Position numbers and translations under genes: made by a program. Below the pieces are notes generated by a model. The model searched no databases. It saw only the letters and a program-made list of their open reading frames with translations, and was not told where the DNA came from. A stretch of 64,000 nucleotides of DNA, from contig OX345650.1 in the NCBI GenBank assembly GCA_947044365.1, positions 4,459,372 through 4,523,371 of the forward strand. Direction: 5' to 3'. Below are positions 35,510-49,100 of this stretch, in pieces (positions within the stretch are counted from its first letter, which is position 1; every line of letters begins with the position of its first letter). The stretch comes from Petrosia ficiformis. Its lineage: Eukaryota; Porifera; Demospongiae; Haplosclerida; Petrosiidae.

Positions 35510-38205
35510 TTAATTATAACTATCAAAATCCCATTTGTGCAAAATACAAAGTCCTGGAGTATTTGGTTGGTCCGTGAGGAATGCCATGTTTAATGGCCAT
35601 CCATTGATGACAATGTCAAAGTAAAACTTATGAAAGATATATCCAGCCAATGCCATGTTACAATTGTCTTTATTTGATATCTGAAAGTGTGCAAGGAATC
35701 TGGTAAGGTAAGCAAGAATTACAGGTCTACTACCACCAACTACACCACAATTGTAGAACCCATGAAGAAGTAGTTCTTCATGATAATCCAGGGCATACTT
35801 TCCTTTATCAAAACAACGCCTGAAAACCCCAGCTACTGATGATGTAATGGATGTATCATAGAATGGTCTGTCCATTGCAATATATGGGTGATTATTACCT
35901 AATACATCCATCATCTCAAATGGATCATTTTGAATAACTATATCCCACATATCTGTCATCAAAATACGTTTAATTTCAGGATGAGCAAGAATGTAGTTGT
36001 AATTTTCAAGAAATCGTCTGTCATTTGGTTTGTAGTCCTTGAAGTCTTTAATTTTTACAAAATCAGCTTTGGGATAGTTCTTCTCAAATGTAGAGACAAA
36101 CTTGTCACTCAAAGCATCATGAAATACTACCATGTTTGCATTCAATTTATAAACACCTTTAAACCAATTCTCCATGAAGTAATAATTGTCATTAATAAAC
36201 TCAATAGGATATTGTGGATTTCTTTTTGTAGTGAAGTATGTACTTGCAATGATATCTTTTGTTTGTTGTTTACGATAAGCTGAATACTCTTCGATCCACT
36301 GTTTAGTTTGTGATATTCCATTTTCTAGACTAATGTTGCAACCTATATTATCATACACTATACATGGTAGCCTTTGTTTTGTTACTACTTCATCTACTTT
36401 CTTGACAACATCACTGATATAACATAGTGTGTCTGAATCAGAAGGAAGATCTTCACTTTGCCATGGTCCATACACTCCTTTAGTTTTGATGACAGCTGTG
36501 TTGATATTATAGAGATGCTGATAGCTTGACAAAGACAGTTCAAATACTTTGATCCATGGTATATGATGGGTCCCACTAGGTTCAGACGATGAGATTAAGA
36601 CTATTAGAGTAGTGGGGAAGACATTCCTCACAATTTCTAACAACAGAAGAAAATTTTCATATAGCTCAATAATATGTCTGACATTACTGTCCGATTCCTG
36701 TCCTTCAAACAGAGGAGTTGGAATATATACAATAGCCCGAGGAGAATGCTCCTTCACAAGTGATTCTGTCATATCATGATCACTATAGTTGAAAAACATT
36801 GGAGATATACCCATTCCCATAAGTTTCTCCCAACGATACCAAGTGAGGGGATCAAACCCTATATTTACATTATCTTCAGTGGGGATGACTGGTATTTTTC
36901 GTTCATGAAATTCCCTTGCTATATTTGTTCCTATAAAGCTACTAGCTCCGATAAGAAGAATCTTTGATCCTAATAGAATAGGTAATGAATCAGTGGATTT
37001 ATTAGAATGACATAAGTCTATTGATTGGATTAATGCAGGTGACACTATATTAGAAGTGTTATATTTAATCTGAATATTATTATTAGTTAATTTGTCTGTG
37101 GTTTCAGTGGTTAGATGTACAGCATCTGTGACAACACGATTAAATCTTTCAGCTGTCTTTACAGTGGTAATAGTTAAGTCGTCACTATTAAAGACATCTA
37201 CCAAGGAGGAAAAACAAACAAAAATAGAACCAACTTTTATAGTAAGGGTCACACATACTTCCATTATTTTATTCTAGTTTAAATTCTTTTGTTCCATTCT
37301 TGCAAATTATATTAAAGTTAGAGAATATGCATGCAGTCTATTGCTGAAATATAATTCCTAGCAAGAGAGCAGCATGCCCGAGGTATGTGGCATTATATTT
37401 CACTAAAATAGACAAACCATAGGGTCTAGGGGCCCAAATTTGCTAAACCATAAGGACAAAGTTGGTGTTGTAATCCTCTTCCCCTCAACTGGCCATCCTT
37501 TGTGGAAACACTTCTTTTATATCTTTGCCCTTCTACTGATGGAATAGATAATGAATCAGTAGATTTATTAGAATGACATAAATCTATAGATTGGATGATG
37601 CAAATTTAGAGATATTAATTTTGTAACAATAATTATTGTGGTTTCATGATCAGTGACAACACTGAAGACCAGGTAACATCAAAACCTTAAGCAGGAAGGA
37701 GTGTACTCGGGGATCTCCTAACTGAAATTTGTACACTTAACGTCATAGTGACGTGAAGGAGGTTGGGGGGTTGTGCGCATGACGCTAAACCTTGGAAGCA
37801 CATAATAGTATGATACACTGAAGTATTCATTCATGACGTTAAGAGGAGGGGGGGTGGAGGGGTCTTGCAGTAGCGTCACTGTAACGTTAAGCATACAAGA
37901 TTCAGTTTGGAGATGCCCCCTTACTAATTTGTATAGGAAGCCAACAAATTTCCTTGCCAGAAGACATAAATGTACCTACAAAAAATTTGTTGCCTTTCTG
38001 CAAGAGAACACATAATAATGGCAGAAATAATATATAATATATATATATATATATGAGTATATATTGTAGTGAATTTAGTATAAATTTCCTCACGATTTAG
38101 TATTATCTGCTTTAGTGGTGGTATACCAAGAAATGAGAAGGACCAAAGAGTTTGTAAGAGTGCTAAAACAATTAATGAGAATAATAGCAATTTAATACGA
38201 GACAT
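35510..38205 (-). CDS. epimerase-like / glycosyltransferase-like fusion protein 2, 2 exons, 599 aa
   Basis: Exon 1 38094..38205 (signal anchor IKLLLFSLIVLALLQTLW) and exon 2 35510..37197 join in phase 1 (1800 nt). It has the same architecture as copy 1, with GASSFIG at residues 121-127 and KGVYGPW later. The C-terminal domain carries a different acidic motif, LMTDMWDIVIQNDPFEMM, preceded by RRFLENYNYILAHPE. The cysteine in GFYNCGVVGGS is also specific to this copy. It has a longer stem (RFNRVVTDAV... to ...SPALIQ) than copy 1. Intron 1 (37198-38093) holds a relic of its own exon 2 and a segment shared with copy 3's intron. Probable Golgi type II enzyme; substrate unknown. Confidence 0.77.
37412..37540. 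repeat. intron segment shared by fusion genes 2 and 3
   Basis: GACAAACCATAGGGTCTAGG ... CATCCTTTGTGGAAAC here matches 42089-42215 closely. Together with the 37198-37412 / 41104-41315 match it shows that the duplication unit included most of intron 1. Confidence 0.8.
37535..37665 (-). pseudogene. relic fragment of fusion-enzyme exon 2 inside intron 1
   Basis: The minus strand resembles the stem-coding part of exon 2 (GAATCAGTAGATTTATTAGA, AATGACATAAATCTATAGAT, then GATCAGTGACAACAC), but it is disrupted and lies within the intron of copy 2. It points to an earlier partial duplication. Confidence 0.6.
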
Positions 38206-39412
38206 GGAAGATTGATGGTCCAGTGACCTAGTACCTCATGCTATTAAAGGTGTGGTTTACAATGATACATTTATGCATACAAATTAAATTAACGCAATAT
38301 AAACGAGCGCCGTCGGGACGGGACCCTCGCCTTTGTTGCAAAGTAATGCAAACTATAATTTTTTTTTTATAAATATAATATGCCAAAAGATTATAATTAT
38401 GTATATATATGTCATTGCTCACTGATTTGTAGGGTTATATAATAACGAGAACATTTACTTCAGATGGTTTACATAAAACATATAAAGTAATAAAATCGTA
38501 CTGGCATGTTAGTTTTTATAATAATACAATAATAGTTATATAATTATATAAACTAACATGTCAGTACTTATTACTTTATAACTGAAAGATTTTAGTATGA
38601 TTATACCAGTCTCTTCCTTGTCTACACTATAAGTCTTACATTTTAGTCTCTGTTTTATCTCAAAAAAGAAAGAAAGATCTTCAATTAGTCTTGTGAAATG
38701 TGCTATAAAGAGAGCCTAGAGCACTAAGACAGGTCCTGAAGTTCGAGTCACGTGCACAGCACATGACTTAAAAATTTGAAATAGGCGGAGCCTGAAAGTA
38801 ATGGAGAATTCTTGGAGCCAGTGCTCGATGTTGTACCAACCACTACCCAAGTTTTGTTTGCTTTTATGTAGTGCTTTACTAGCGATAGTCATGATACAGG
38901 AGTATTTATGTTTTAATGTGTCCAGATGTTCCCAAGAGTCTTCTTGAGTCTGGAAACAGTAACCGTGAGTTATAAAAATTGTCATAACTTTATAACCGAA
39001 AGGTTTTAGCAAAAGCCTGTTGTTATTTTTGATCCTTGTATAATTTGAAGTCTGCCAGTAGCTCGTTGGAGCCACCAATGTTCGTAGATTTCCCAAAATT
39101 TTGCGAACACACACACAGACACACAATATGATTACCGTACCCTTCCGCCTACGCTTCGCGGCGAGGGTAATTATATAGGATTATGAATGAATTTATTCCT
39201 AGCTTTGTGAGGTGTTACTGCACAAACAAAAAACAAATGCATGTTCTAATTTCCCCGAAACATTTCCACATGCACTCATCGTTTCTTGACTAATAATTAT
39301 TATATATACATACATATAATGTTTTAAAAATATTATATATATAATTATATATATAAATTATCTAACAAACTACATTGTATTTAACATTATCCAATGTCAT
39401 ATATTTCCAGTC
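38206..39412. other. intergenic between fusion enzymes 2 and 3
   Basis: Upstream region of copy 2 (GGTGTGGT at 38249-38256), TA-rich inverted sequences at 38400-38600, and a repeat-like block with a minus-strand open frame (38716-39126) that has no start context or splice support. It ends with a short GC-rich hairpin at about 39137-39168. Confidence 0.5.
39137..39168. repeat. GC-rich hairpin
   Basis: TACCCTTCCGCC ... GGCGAGGGTA can fold on itself around a TACGCTTCGC loop. It stands out in AT-rich sequence and is probably the end of a repeat element. Confidence 0.5.
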
Positions 39413-42400
39413 TCAGTTCCAACTATTTAAATCCCATTTGTGCAAAATACAAAGTCCAGGAATATTTGGTTGGTCCGTGAGGAATGCCATGTTTATTGGC
39501 CATCCATTGATGACAATGTCAAAGTAAAACTTATGAAAGATATATCCAGCCAATGCCATGTTACAATTGTCTTTATTTGATATCTGAAAATGTGCAAGGA
39601 ATCTGGTAAGGTAAGCAAGAATTACAGGTCTACTACCGCCAAGTACACCAGAATTGTAGAACCCATGAAGAAGTAGTTCTTCATGATAATCCAGGGCATA
39701 CTTTCCTTTATCAAAACAACGCCTGAAAACCCCAGCTACTGATGATTTAATGGATGTATCAAAGAATGGTCTGTCCATTCCAATGTATGGGTGATTATTA
39801 CCTAATACATCCATCATCTCAAACGGATCATTTTGAATAACTAAATCTCGCATATCTATTCTTACTATACGTTTAATTTCAGGATGAGCAAGAATGTAAT
39901 CATACAATGCCAGATATTGTCTGTCATTTGGTCTGTAGTCCTTGAAGTCTTTAATTTTTACAAAATCAGCTTTGGGATAGTTCTTCTCAAATGTAGAGAC
40001 AAACTTGTCACTCAAAGCATCATGAAATACTACTATGTTTGCATTCAGTTTATAAACACCTTTAAACCAATTCTCCATGAAGTAATAATTGTCATTAATA
40101 AACTCAATAGGATATTGTGCATTTCTTTTTGTAGTGAAGTATGTACTTGCAATGATATCTTTTGTTTGTTGTTTACGATAAGCTGAATACTCTTCAATCC
40201 ACTGTTTAGTTTGTGATATTCCATTTTCAAGGCTAATGTTGCAACCTATATTATCATACACTATACAATGTAGCCTTTGTTTTGTTACTACTTCATCTAC
40301 TTTCTTGACAACATCACCGATATAACATAGTGTGTCTGAATCAGAAGGAAGATCTTCACTTTGCCATGGTCCATACACTCCTTTAGTTTTGATGACAGCT
40401 GTGTTGATATTATAGAGATGCTGATAGCTTGACAAAGACAGTTCAAATACTTTGATCCATGGTATACGATGGGTCCCACTAGGTTCAGACGATGAGATCA
40501 AGACTATTAGAGTAGTGGGGAAGACATTCCTCACAATTTCTAACAACAGAAGAAAATTTTCATATAGCTCAATAATATGTCTGACATTACTGTCCGATTC
40601 CTGTCCTTCAAACAGAGGAGTTGGAATATATACAATAGCCCGAGGAGAATGCTCCTTCACAAGTGATTCTGTCATATCATGATCACTATAGTTGAAAAAC
40701 ATTGGAGATATACCCATTCCCATAAGTTTCTCCCAACGATACCAAGTGAGGGGATCAAACCCTATATTTACATTATCTTCAGTGGGGATGACTGGTATTT
40801 TTCGTTCATGAAATTCCCTTGCTATATTTATTCCTATAAAGCTACTAGCTCCGATAAGAAGAATCTTTGAATCTGATGGAATAGGTAATGAATCAGTGGA
40901 TTTACTAGAATGACATAAGTCTATCGATTGCATTAATGCAGGTGACACTATATTAGAAGTGTTATATTTAATCTGAATATTATTATTAGTTAATTTGACT
41001 GTGGTTTCAGTGGTTAGATGTACAGCATCTGTGACAACACGATTAAATCTTTCAGCAAACTTTACAGTGGTAATAGTTAAGTCGTCATTATCATCAGAGA
41101 CATCTACCAAGGAGGAAAAAAAAATAGAACCAACTTTTATAGTAAGGGTCACACATACTTCCCTAAGTTTAATTATCTTATTCTAGTTTAAATTCCTTCT
41201 TGCAAATTATATTAAAGTTAGTGAATATGCATGCAGTCTATTGCTGAAATATAATTCCTAGCAAGAGAGCAGTATGCCCGAGTATGTGGCATTATATTTC
41301 ACTAAAATAGACCACATGAGCTTTCTATAAGTGATTTGTAGCTTTTGCATCACTAACTGCACACTGATTTTAATCAAGTATAAATTTGAAGTTTAATTGC
41401 ATGTGTGATAATATTACTGTAGTGACAGCATCTGCCATTATACCAGGAAGTCATAAACTGGTCTATAACTTCCAATATTCAAAATACAACACAGCACAAC
41501 ATGATAATAGGCTACAAGTCATATTTAATGTGCAATCTTCGTTGTATATATGAGTTTTATTTATGTTTCATTATTCAATCAGTATATTTACTGCATAGTT
41601 AAGGATTCATGTACAAAATGGTATAGTCTGTTCACATTCACAATATCCTCAAAATTAGGATGTGATGACTTTATATGTAATTTAATATATAGTTTAATGT
41701 CATAAGGTTAATACATGATTATACTGTAACTCAAAAATGAAGTAATGTATTGAAATATGACATACACAAAAAAGAACGGGAAGGTGAAAATGGTACAGGT
41801 AAAAAGATTGTTGGACATTCCAAACTAAAATTATGAACATTTTTCTGAGGTCATGGTGAACGTGAATGACCTTTAGAATAGTGAGCTAATAAAGAAAGCG
41901 TGTTTCCTCGTGAATTAAGAAAGCAGCAATTCCACAGGATTTGAACCATCACGTTACATTCTGCTATTTTGACACTAAGCTATAAGATCATATCATTTCT
42001 ACTGCTAACATGATAGGCAGTGTCTAGAGTGCTGGTACTGGTACTTGTACTTTATACCTTAAAGTGCTGGTTGGTAGGCGTGGTTGACAAACCATATGGT
42101 CTAGGGGCCCAAATTTGCTAAACCATAAGGACAATGTTGGCGTTGTAATCCTCCTCCCCTCAACTGGCCATCCTTTGTGGAAACGCTCCTTTTATGTCTC
42201 AGCCTTTCTACTGTCATTGTGGGCTCACTTCCTGAATTGTTAAATGATGCTCATTTCATTGTACCACGAGCCGGCACTTTATGCTATAAATTACGAGTGC
42301 TGGTACCAATGCTCTAGACACAATATCTGCCAATATGAAAATTATATGTATGTAATTGTATACATACAATCAATAGATAGTTTAAAACCCCTCCCCCTGA

Positions 42401-42463
42401 GTTGGGCCCTGACCCTAGTACTGGATAAAAACATACAATATAATATATATATATAATTATATA

Positions 42464-42522
<59 letters not shown>

Positions 42523-42740
42523 TAATTATTTTAATTGTGATAATTATATTATATATATAATTATATATATATTATTTTAAAGATATATATATAATTATAT
42601 ACATAATTATGCATATGGATAAATTTCAAATTCTTACCATTTATCTGTTTTCGTGGTATATCAAGAATTGAGAAATACCAAACACTTTGTAAGAATGCTA
42701 CAACAACTGCAAAGAACAATAGAAATTTAAGACGAGACAT
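39413..42740 (-). CDS. epimerase-like / glycosyltransferase-like fusion protein 3, 2 exons, 597 aa
   Basis: Exon 1 42638..42740 (anchor LKFLLFFAVVVAFLQSVW) and exon 2 39413..41103, phase 1, 1794 nt. The N-terminal stem and Rossmann domain follow copy 2. The C-terminal domain follows copy 1 (QYLALYDYILAHPE, IDMRDLVIQNDPFEMM, ending HKWDLNS), so the gene looks mosaic. Same loss of the SDR tyrosine as its paralogues (RIPWIKVF). Intron 1 (41104-42637) repeats the copy 2 intron but is longer by about 770 bp, including MITE copy 9. Confidence 0.77.
41624..41873. mobile_element. MITE family A, copy 9 (inverted)
   Basis: TAGTCTGTTCACATTCACAA ... GAACGTGAATGACCTT in intron 1 of fusion gene 3. It is absent from the matching part of the gene 2 intron, so it is part of a later 770-bp gain. 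Confidence 0.75.
42440..42600. repeat. TA-rich microsatellite
   Basis: (TA)n and ATATATAATTATATA palindromic stretches close to the exon-1 donor of fusion gene 3. Confidence 0.9.
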
Positions 42741-42890
42741 GGAGAACAGCTGAAAGGTCAAGACTGCATGGCCTATGGCACTGTGTAAGATATACTGAAA
42801 GGTGTGGTCGTTCACACGAACAATCTATTTACAAAATTTAAATGCATCATTAATTTTTTTTCAGCATTTTTAGAATACACAACATCAAAT

Positions 42891-45800
42891 TCAGTTTGTT
42901 AAAGAATCTTGTGCCTGCTTGAGTAGTTGGTTCATAATGTGAAAAATTGCAGCAGTATCGGAATTAAGATTGCCCTTAGATTTTTTATTGAACGAATTTA
43001 AAGTAGCTCTGAAAAGTGTAATAAAATCATAATTATATTTTGAAGATGATATCATGTGCTCACTGAATGAATGCCAGCCTCTCTTTCTCCTCCAAGTGTT
43101 TATCCATCCAATCAGAATACTCCATTTCAGACCAATTCTGCAGCTATAGATAAAAACATTCAAGCCATGTAGAGATATATAAGACTTATAGAAACCTGAT
43201 GAGGTGACTTTAGTTCAAGAGGAGCACGAGAAAAGAGATAATTGAGAACATAGCTGTAAGGTAATATATCACCCACACCAACAGGTTGTGTGATAAAGTT
43301 ATCAGAAGCTAAAAATAACAACCTCCTGTAGTGAGAGAGGTAACACTGAAGTGGAATCATGTTGAGTTGAAACTGAGATTGAGTACACTCACTGTTTTTC
43401 GATGACATACCTGAGAGAGCGAACCATTTTATGAGGTTCTCCAAGAGCAGTGGGTTTTCCACAGAAAGGAATAAGACCCAGTTCAATCTACAAGATAGTA
43501 AAATACAATTATTTATATATAATAAGACCAGTGCACATACCTGTGCCATATCACTTGTTATTCTCATTTTCCCTCCCTCACTCAGAGGACGAAGTAAGCA
43601 TACATGACGAACATATATCTCCAACACTCTACTGGCCATATTAATAAGAATTGGACGAAGTTCTTCCTGACAAAGAAACTGACAGAGATGTTCTTGATGG
43701 ATACGAGCTGTGAAAGACTGAGAAGAAATCAATAATGGGAGAGAGTTAATAATTCTTTTACTTGTATATACAGTACCAGACATTAACTATCACTGTACTT
43801 CCATTGACTACAGTGTACTTTGTGAGTGAAGTACTTCAAATGCACTACACAGTATTACGAAGTTCTATGCTATCACATCAGAATTTACACATTACTATGA
43901 TTACAGTACTATAGTACTACTTAGAAGTACAGTTGACTATCACCTTATTAAAGAGTAGCTTCCATGTATGTAAACTTAATAAAGTCAGGTACTGGATACA
44001 TTATAGAAAATTCAACACCCTTTATTATATCAGGTAAGTATGAGTGAGTACACAGACACAGGTACACATACATGTACATACTAACTTACTCAAACACACA
44101 CACACACACACACACATGTAGAGTCATACTAGCACACACAGATTGGTTGTATGGAAAATATAGTAATAAGGACTAACTAATATTTCTCTGATGAAACCAG
44201 ATGATGGGACATCTGTGGAATCTCTACGTTCTGATTGAGGTCTATAATAAGAAACAGACTGTAAAATTCAAGCAATCACATTTAGTTGACTCATGGAAAA
44301 TGTAATTATCGACAAATCATGAATTATTATAAACAGTAAATAAGTCTTACATGTGAGTCTGTCCTGTAAAATTCTCAGCATGCATACTGGCCACCATTTT
44401 CTCCATTACTTGCCCTACTTCTCTTACAAAAAAATTAACAATGTTTATTTTGATAATACAAGTTTGCTGTGGATGAAATAAGATGTTTTAAAGTATACAC
44501 TGCAAATGAATTGAAACTAAGCTTATTAGAAATTGTGCAGTGCAAACTCAAGTCACACCTATTTTCTCAGATTCAGTTTACATAATGGTACATGTATACA
44601 GTGTGATTACCATAGTGATTAAATACATAATAACACACACTAACGAATTTAAAACTATGAATTTATAATGAGCTCAGTTTAAATAGGAAGACTCGAATTG
44701 TATATTCAATATCCCATTTCTTGCATTTGTAAACATAGTTGGTAATTAAGATATAGAATACTATTTATAAAGCACATATTCTTTCAATTACCTGTACAAC
44801 AGATTCTAGTAGTTTAACGGCACTTTCATCCAGAGATATGGAATTGAAAATATACTAAATAAAAGGAAAATTTATCATGAAAACTCTAAACGAATGAATC
44901 CAGAATTTTATGAATTTGTAAAATTGAATTTCGTATCACACCTCCTGAATAAGGGTCTCGAATTGATGAAGAATATTGACAACTGCCATATTCCTTTGTT
45001 GTGATGAATTAGGGGGTCCAGAAACCTGTAAACTATCTTTACCAGTAGCAACCTTAATTAATGGAAAAATATATATATATATATCATGTTTATGGCTATG
45101 ATGGATTCATCATACCAGTTGTTCACATTTTGCATTAAATATTTGTATAATCCGTGAAATATTTTTAGCTAAAATTATTGCTAAGGGAATGCATGTTCCA
45201 GCTGTCTGTAGTTCACTGTATTAAGGGTAAAAGAAATGGGAGGGAAAAGAGGAGGAGGAGGAGGAGAAACAGAGACAGAGACAGACAGACAGATAGACAG
45301 ACAGAGACAGACAAACAGATAGACAGAGACAGTCAGACAGACAGGCAGACAGAAAACCAGACAGCGATATAGATATATAATAAGTATGAATTGCAAGTGT
45401 ACCTTGCCAACAATTTAACTACAGAAGTCAGTTCATCTTCTCTTGGTAGACTGCGAGAGGGAGCAGCAAACAGTTGATTGACTGAATCAGATAGACGAGA
45501 AAATGACCGGGAAATGTAAACCTTTTCAAACTGTGAAAGTGACTTCAATAAAGACTCCTGCCTATGTGTAGCAGGATGGGTCTCAGTCTTTTGTTCTATG
45601 AGTAGGAATGAAGGTATAGTTTGGGATTGGGGATCTGTCTGTTTGTGTAATTTCTCCACTTGCATTAAGAGATCAGAGAAGACGCGTACTAGCTTAGGAT
45701 AGTCATTTTCAAAAGCCTGGTTTAGGAATGAAGAGGCTGAGAGGAGAAAGTGAATTAAAAATAGCAGTAATTATATTAAAATGGTTTACTCACCTCTTGC

Positions 45801-46070
45801 AGCTGTGCTGAATTCAACACCGACATTGTTAGTAATGGCATCCCAAAAATTAGTCAATTTCTTGTGAGCTTCACACTGATAGGAAATTACACATGCGTAT
45901 ATACATATATAATAAGTTATATATATCACTATTTTAATAATTATTGTTAACTGACTCCATTAATAAATGCTAGAAATGATGTTTGAGTGACAGGATCACG
46001 TTTCTTTGATAACACTACCTCTAACTGATGAATCTGAGTAAGAAACAGAAAGGAGGAGGAGAAAGGGGAG

Positions 46071-46102
<32 letters not shown>

Positions 46103-49100
46103 GGAGGAAGAGGAGGAGACGGAAAAGGATGAGGGGTATGATGATGTATCATCACTAACTCACTTGTTTGTATAATTTCCACAAAGCATTCGATAATTTT
46201 TCTAACTGTGTCCAAAGTGAGGCTTTCCATGTGGCTGACCCACCAGAAACAGAAATACTACTTCGACTTGTACCACTGGTTGAACTTGCAACTGAAAAAT
46301 TATCATAAGTTCATTACATCACTTTCAGCCAATCAACTTGCTCAAATGTGATCACATGACCTCATAACTAACCATTAATGGATTGCAATAGAGAAGATGG
46401 ATCTACAGCATTCTGAATCTCATGTTGAACAGCTTCGCAGTATGAATCCAAAACTGTCAACAGAATGGGCTCTATTTGTCCAAGATTGTAGAACACTTGT
46501 AATGCCACGCCCACATGAGTTGGATTCTAGAAATGGCAAATATATCCATGATTGCTTTGTGGTGACAATAATCATTGATGATGATCTTCTCATATCTGAA
46601 ATACAACATGTTATTTGCTTTTCCACTTTTTAAATGTCCTTGTTTAATTTTAGCAACGTCTCTCAATTATTAGAGGTAAGCTACTTTCTCCTCACTGGTT
46701 TGCATAGTAGTTTGAGCATACATTGTTTTACATGCTATGTTATTAATTGACTGCCCCAGAATGATGCGAATTCTTTAACTGCACACACAGGCATGTACAT
46801 AGATATATGTAAGAGTAACCCCTTTGAGAAAGCAATTATAAGGCCCTACAGGCAGTGATGTGGAAATAGCCAGTCATGTAGGACATTGTCCAATATATCT
46901 AGTGAATGTCTGGTAAATTGAAACTATATACAGAGTATATGGGGACCAGGACAAGGGTGATGAAAATAGGTCAAAATGTCCAGTAGTTGGGTTCTACACC
47001 CTTTGCCTACAGGCCATTAAAATGAAATGAACAGAGGTTCTAGAATTACAGTGTGTTTCAATAGAACATGCAAATAAACGTTCCCTATACATATACTTAC
47101 ATACCAAGTGTTCCAGACCTTGTAATAACATTTTCTTAGCCTGTGATTCCACCTCTCTTCTAGCTCTTTGTAACCAAGGACGCTCATCATCCAAAACCTT
47201 AAAAACGAATTAGTACATGGAATGAGATTGCAATATACTGCATACCTCAATCCCAGATAATTCATTTCCTTGTGTGAGTTGATCTATGGAAAAATGGAAA
47301 AAATGTTAGTATTGTATATATATAGCTTATTGCCCTAACCAAACAGTTTACACAATATGAATAATATCATGAATATACAATGCTAACAGAGTTTGTGATA
47401 TGTTTTGAAGCATGGGCCAAATTGGCTCAACAATGGTTAGTGTGTGCACCATTGGGAATACATCTTGAGCCAATTAACAAAGCGTTAATGCTGTTAGTAA
47501 CAATATAATCATAATTAACTGCACCATCTGGCCCAAAGAGAGAACTGTACTGTGCCAAACAAGGAACTCTTTGGGCCAATGGTGTGCAATATGAGCCTAT
47601 CAAAAACACTGAGTCCTATATAACTACTATTATTCTTATATCATACTATATAAATACAATATTAATTCAATTCGTTATATGAAGAAACAACTGTTGTATA
47701 AATATTAGGGATTATGTTACATTCACTAAAAACTGTTCCTGCAACCAACAATACATTAAGATACAGTCTGGCTATAGAGGAAATATAACAGACAATGGCC
47801 AGGAATCAAACTCAGGGCCACTGACTTCAATCACTAAGTGCTGACCACTGAGCTATGACAACCCGACAACTATCAGCTCCTTTTTTTATATTCAGCATAC
47901 TACACACATACCACATCCCATTTGAGGGTATTCTAGTAATTATAAAACAAATGCATTCATAGTATTTTAGCAGCAGTAAGAATAAGGGTTCATATACAAT
48001 TACATTAAACCAAAAACATCGACTTACTTACCTATTTCACTGAATGTCTGAGCTACTTTAGTGATCTCTTTTAATCCAGCTTGCATTTGTGTTTTCACTC
48101 TTTTGATAAGATATAACATTCGGATAATTTTTCTTAAAAGATCACAGGCAGACTGGAAAAAGAGACAGTTATGGCATGTGGATAAGTACAATAGATTATA
48201 TTATTGTGTTCAGTGATGTGGAAACAGCCAGGACATTATCCAATAAATTGCCTGGTAATTTGAAACTAAGCTGTATACAAAGTATATGAGGAGCAGGACA
48301 AGAGTGATGAAAATATGTCCAGCAATTGGCTCTATATTTCCATACCCATGAATGAGCTAAAACTCACTTGGAGTCTTGAAAGCTGTGAAGTTCGAGATGC
48401 TATCCTTTGATATGGATCAATAATCTTGTTACTGATTCTATTTCATAACAATTATACATATATATGTATATGTACATGTGTGTCATATTACATCTCCAAA
48501 AATTAATATATTTATCTAACCTGTCTACAGCAGTGATGAGTGATTCAATACGTGTTTGCATCATTTTAAGTACACCTATAAATAATGAATAGGAAGCAAT
48601 GTGACAATACTTAACCAAATCTGAGGTGAAGAGTCATAATTCCTTTGCAGTGTCATCACTTGATAATCTTTCTCATACCTAAAACTATTATAGTTATTTT
48701 GAATACCTACTGTACTCTTCTTAGCATTTTTTAAAAACGTTTTTCTATTTTCTATGCAATGACAAATATTGTCAATCATTTTTCTTCCTGCTAGACTGTA
48801 GAGCTTGAGCATGCGTTCTACTATGTGCCACGCCCTTTAATTGACCGAGACCCTGGAATGATGCAACTTCCTTAACTATGTATACAACACATGTACTATT
48901 GTGTGCGACACAAGAATATATATATAGATTCAACTCAGTGGAATAGTACATGTGTGCGAGTGGAAATTAATTATAGAGATGGCCCTGCGATTTGGAGTGT
49001 GAGAGTTGCACGCTTCAACCCTTTGTTTGTTATTGATGTACTGCATGTAGGACAAGGACTCATCATATAATATACAATTTAATTTCTTACTTTCTAAAGC

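Noticed and set aside
38716..39126. 136-codon minus-strand ORF
   Set aside because: Starts in a (CA)n run with a repeat-like look; no recognised domain and no plausible promoter or splice partner.
45178..45372. Arg-rich ORF
   Set aside because: Translation of a GGA/GACA microsatellite in a COG5 intron.
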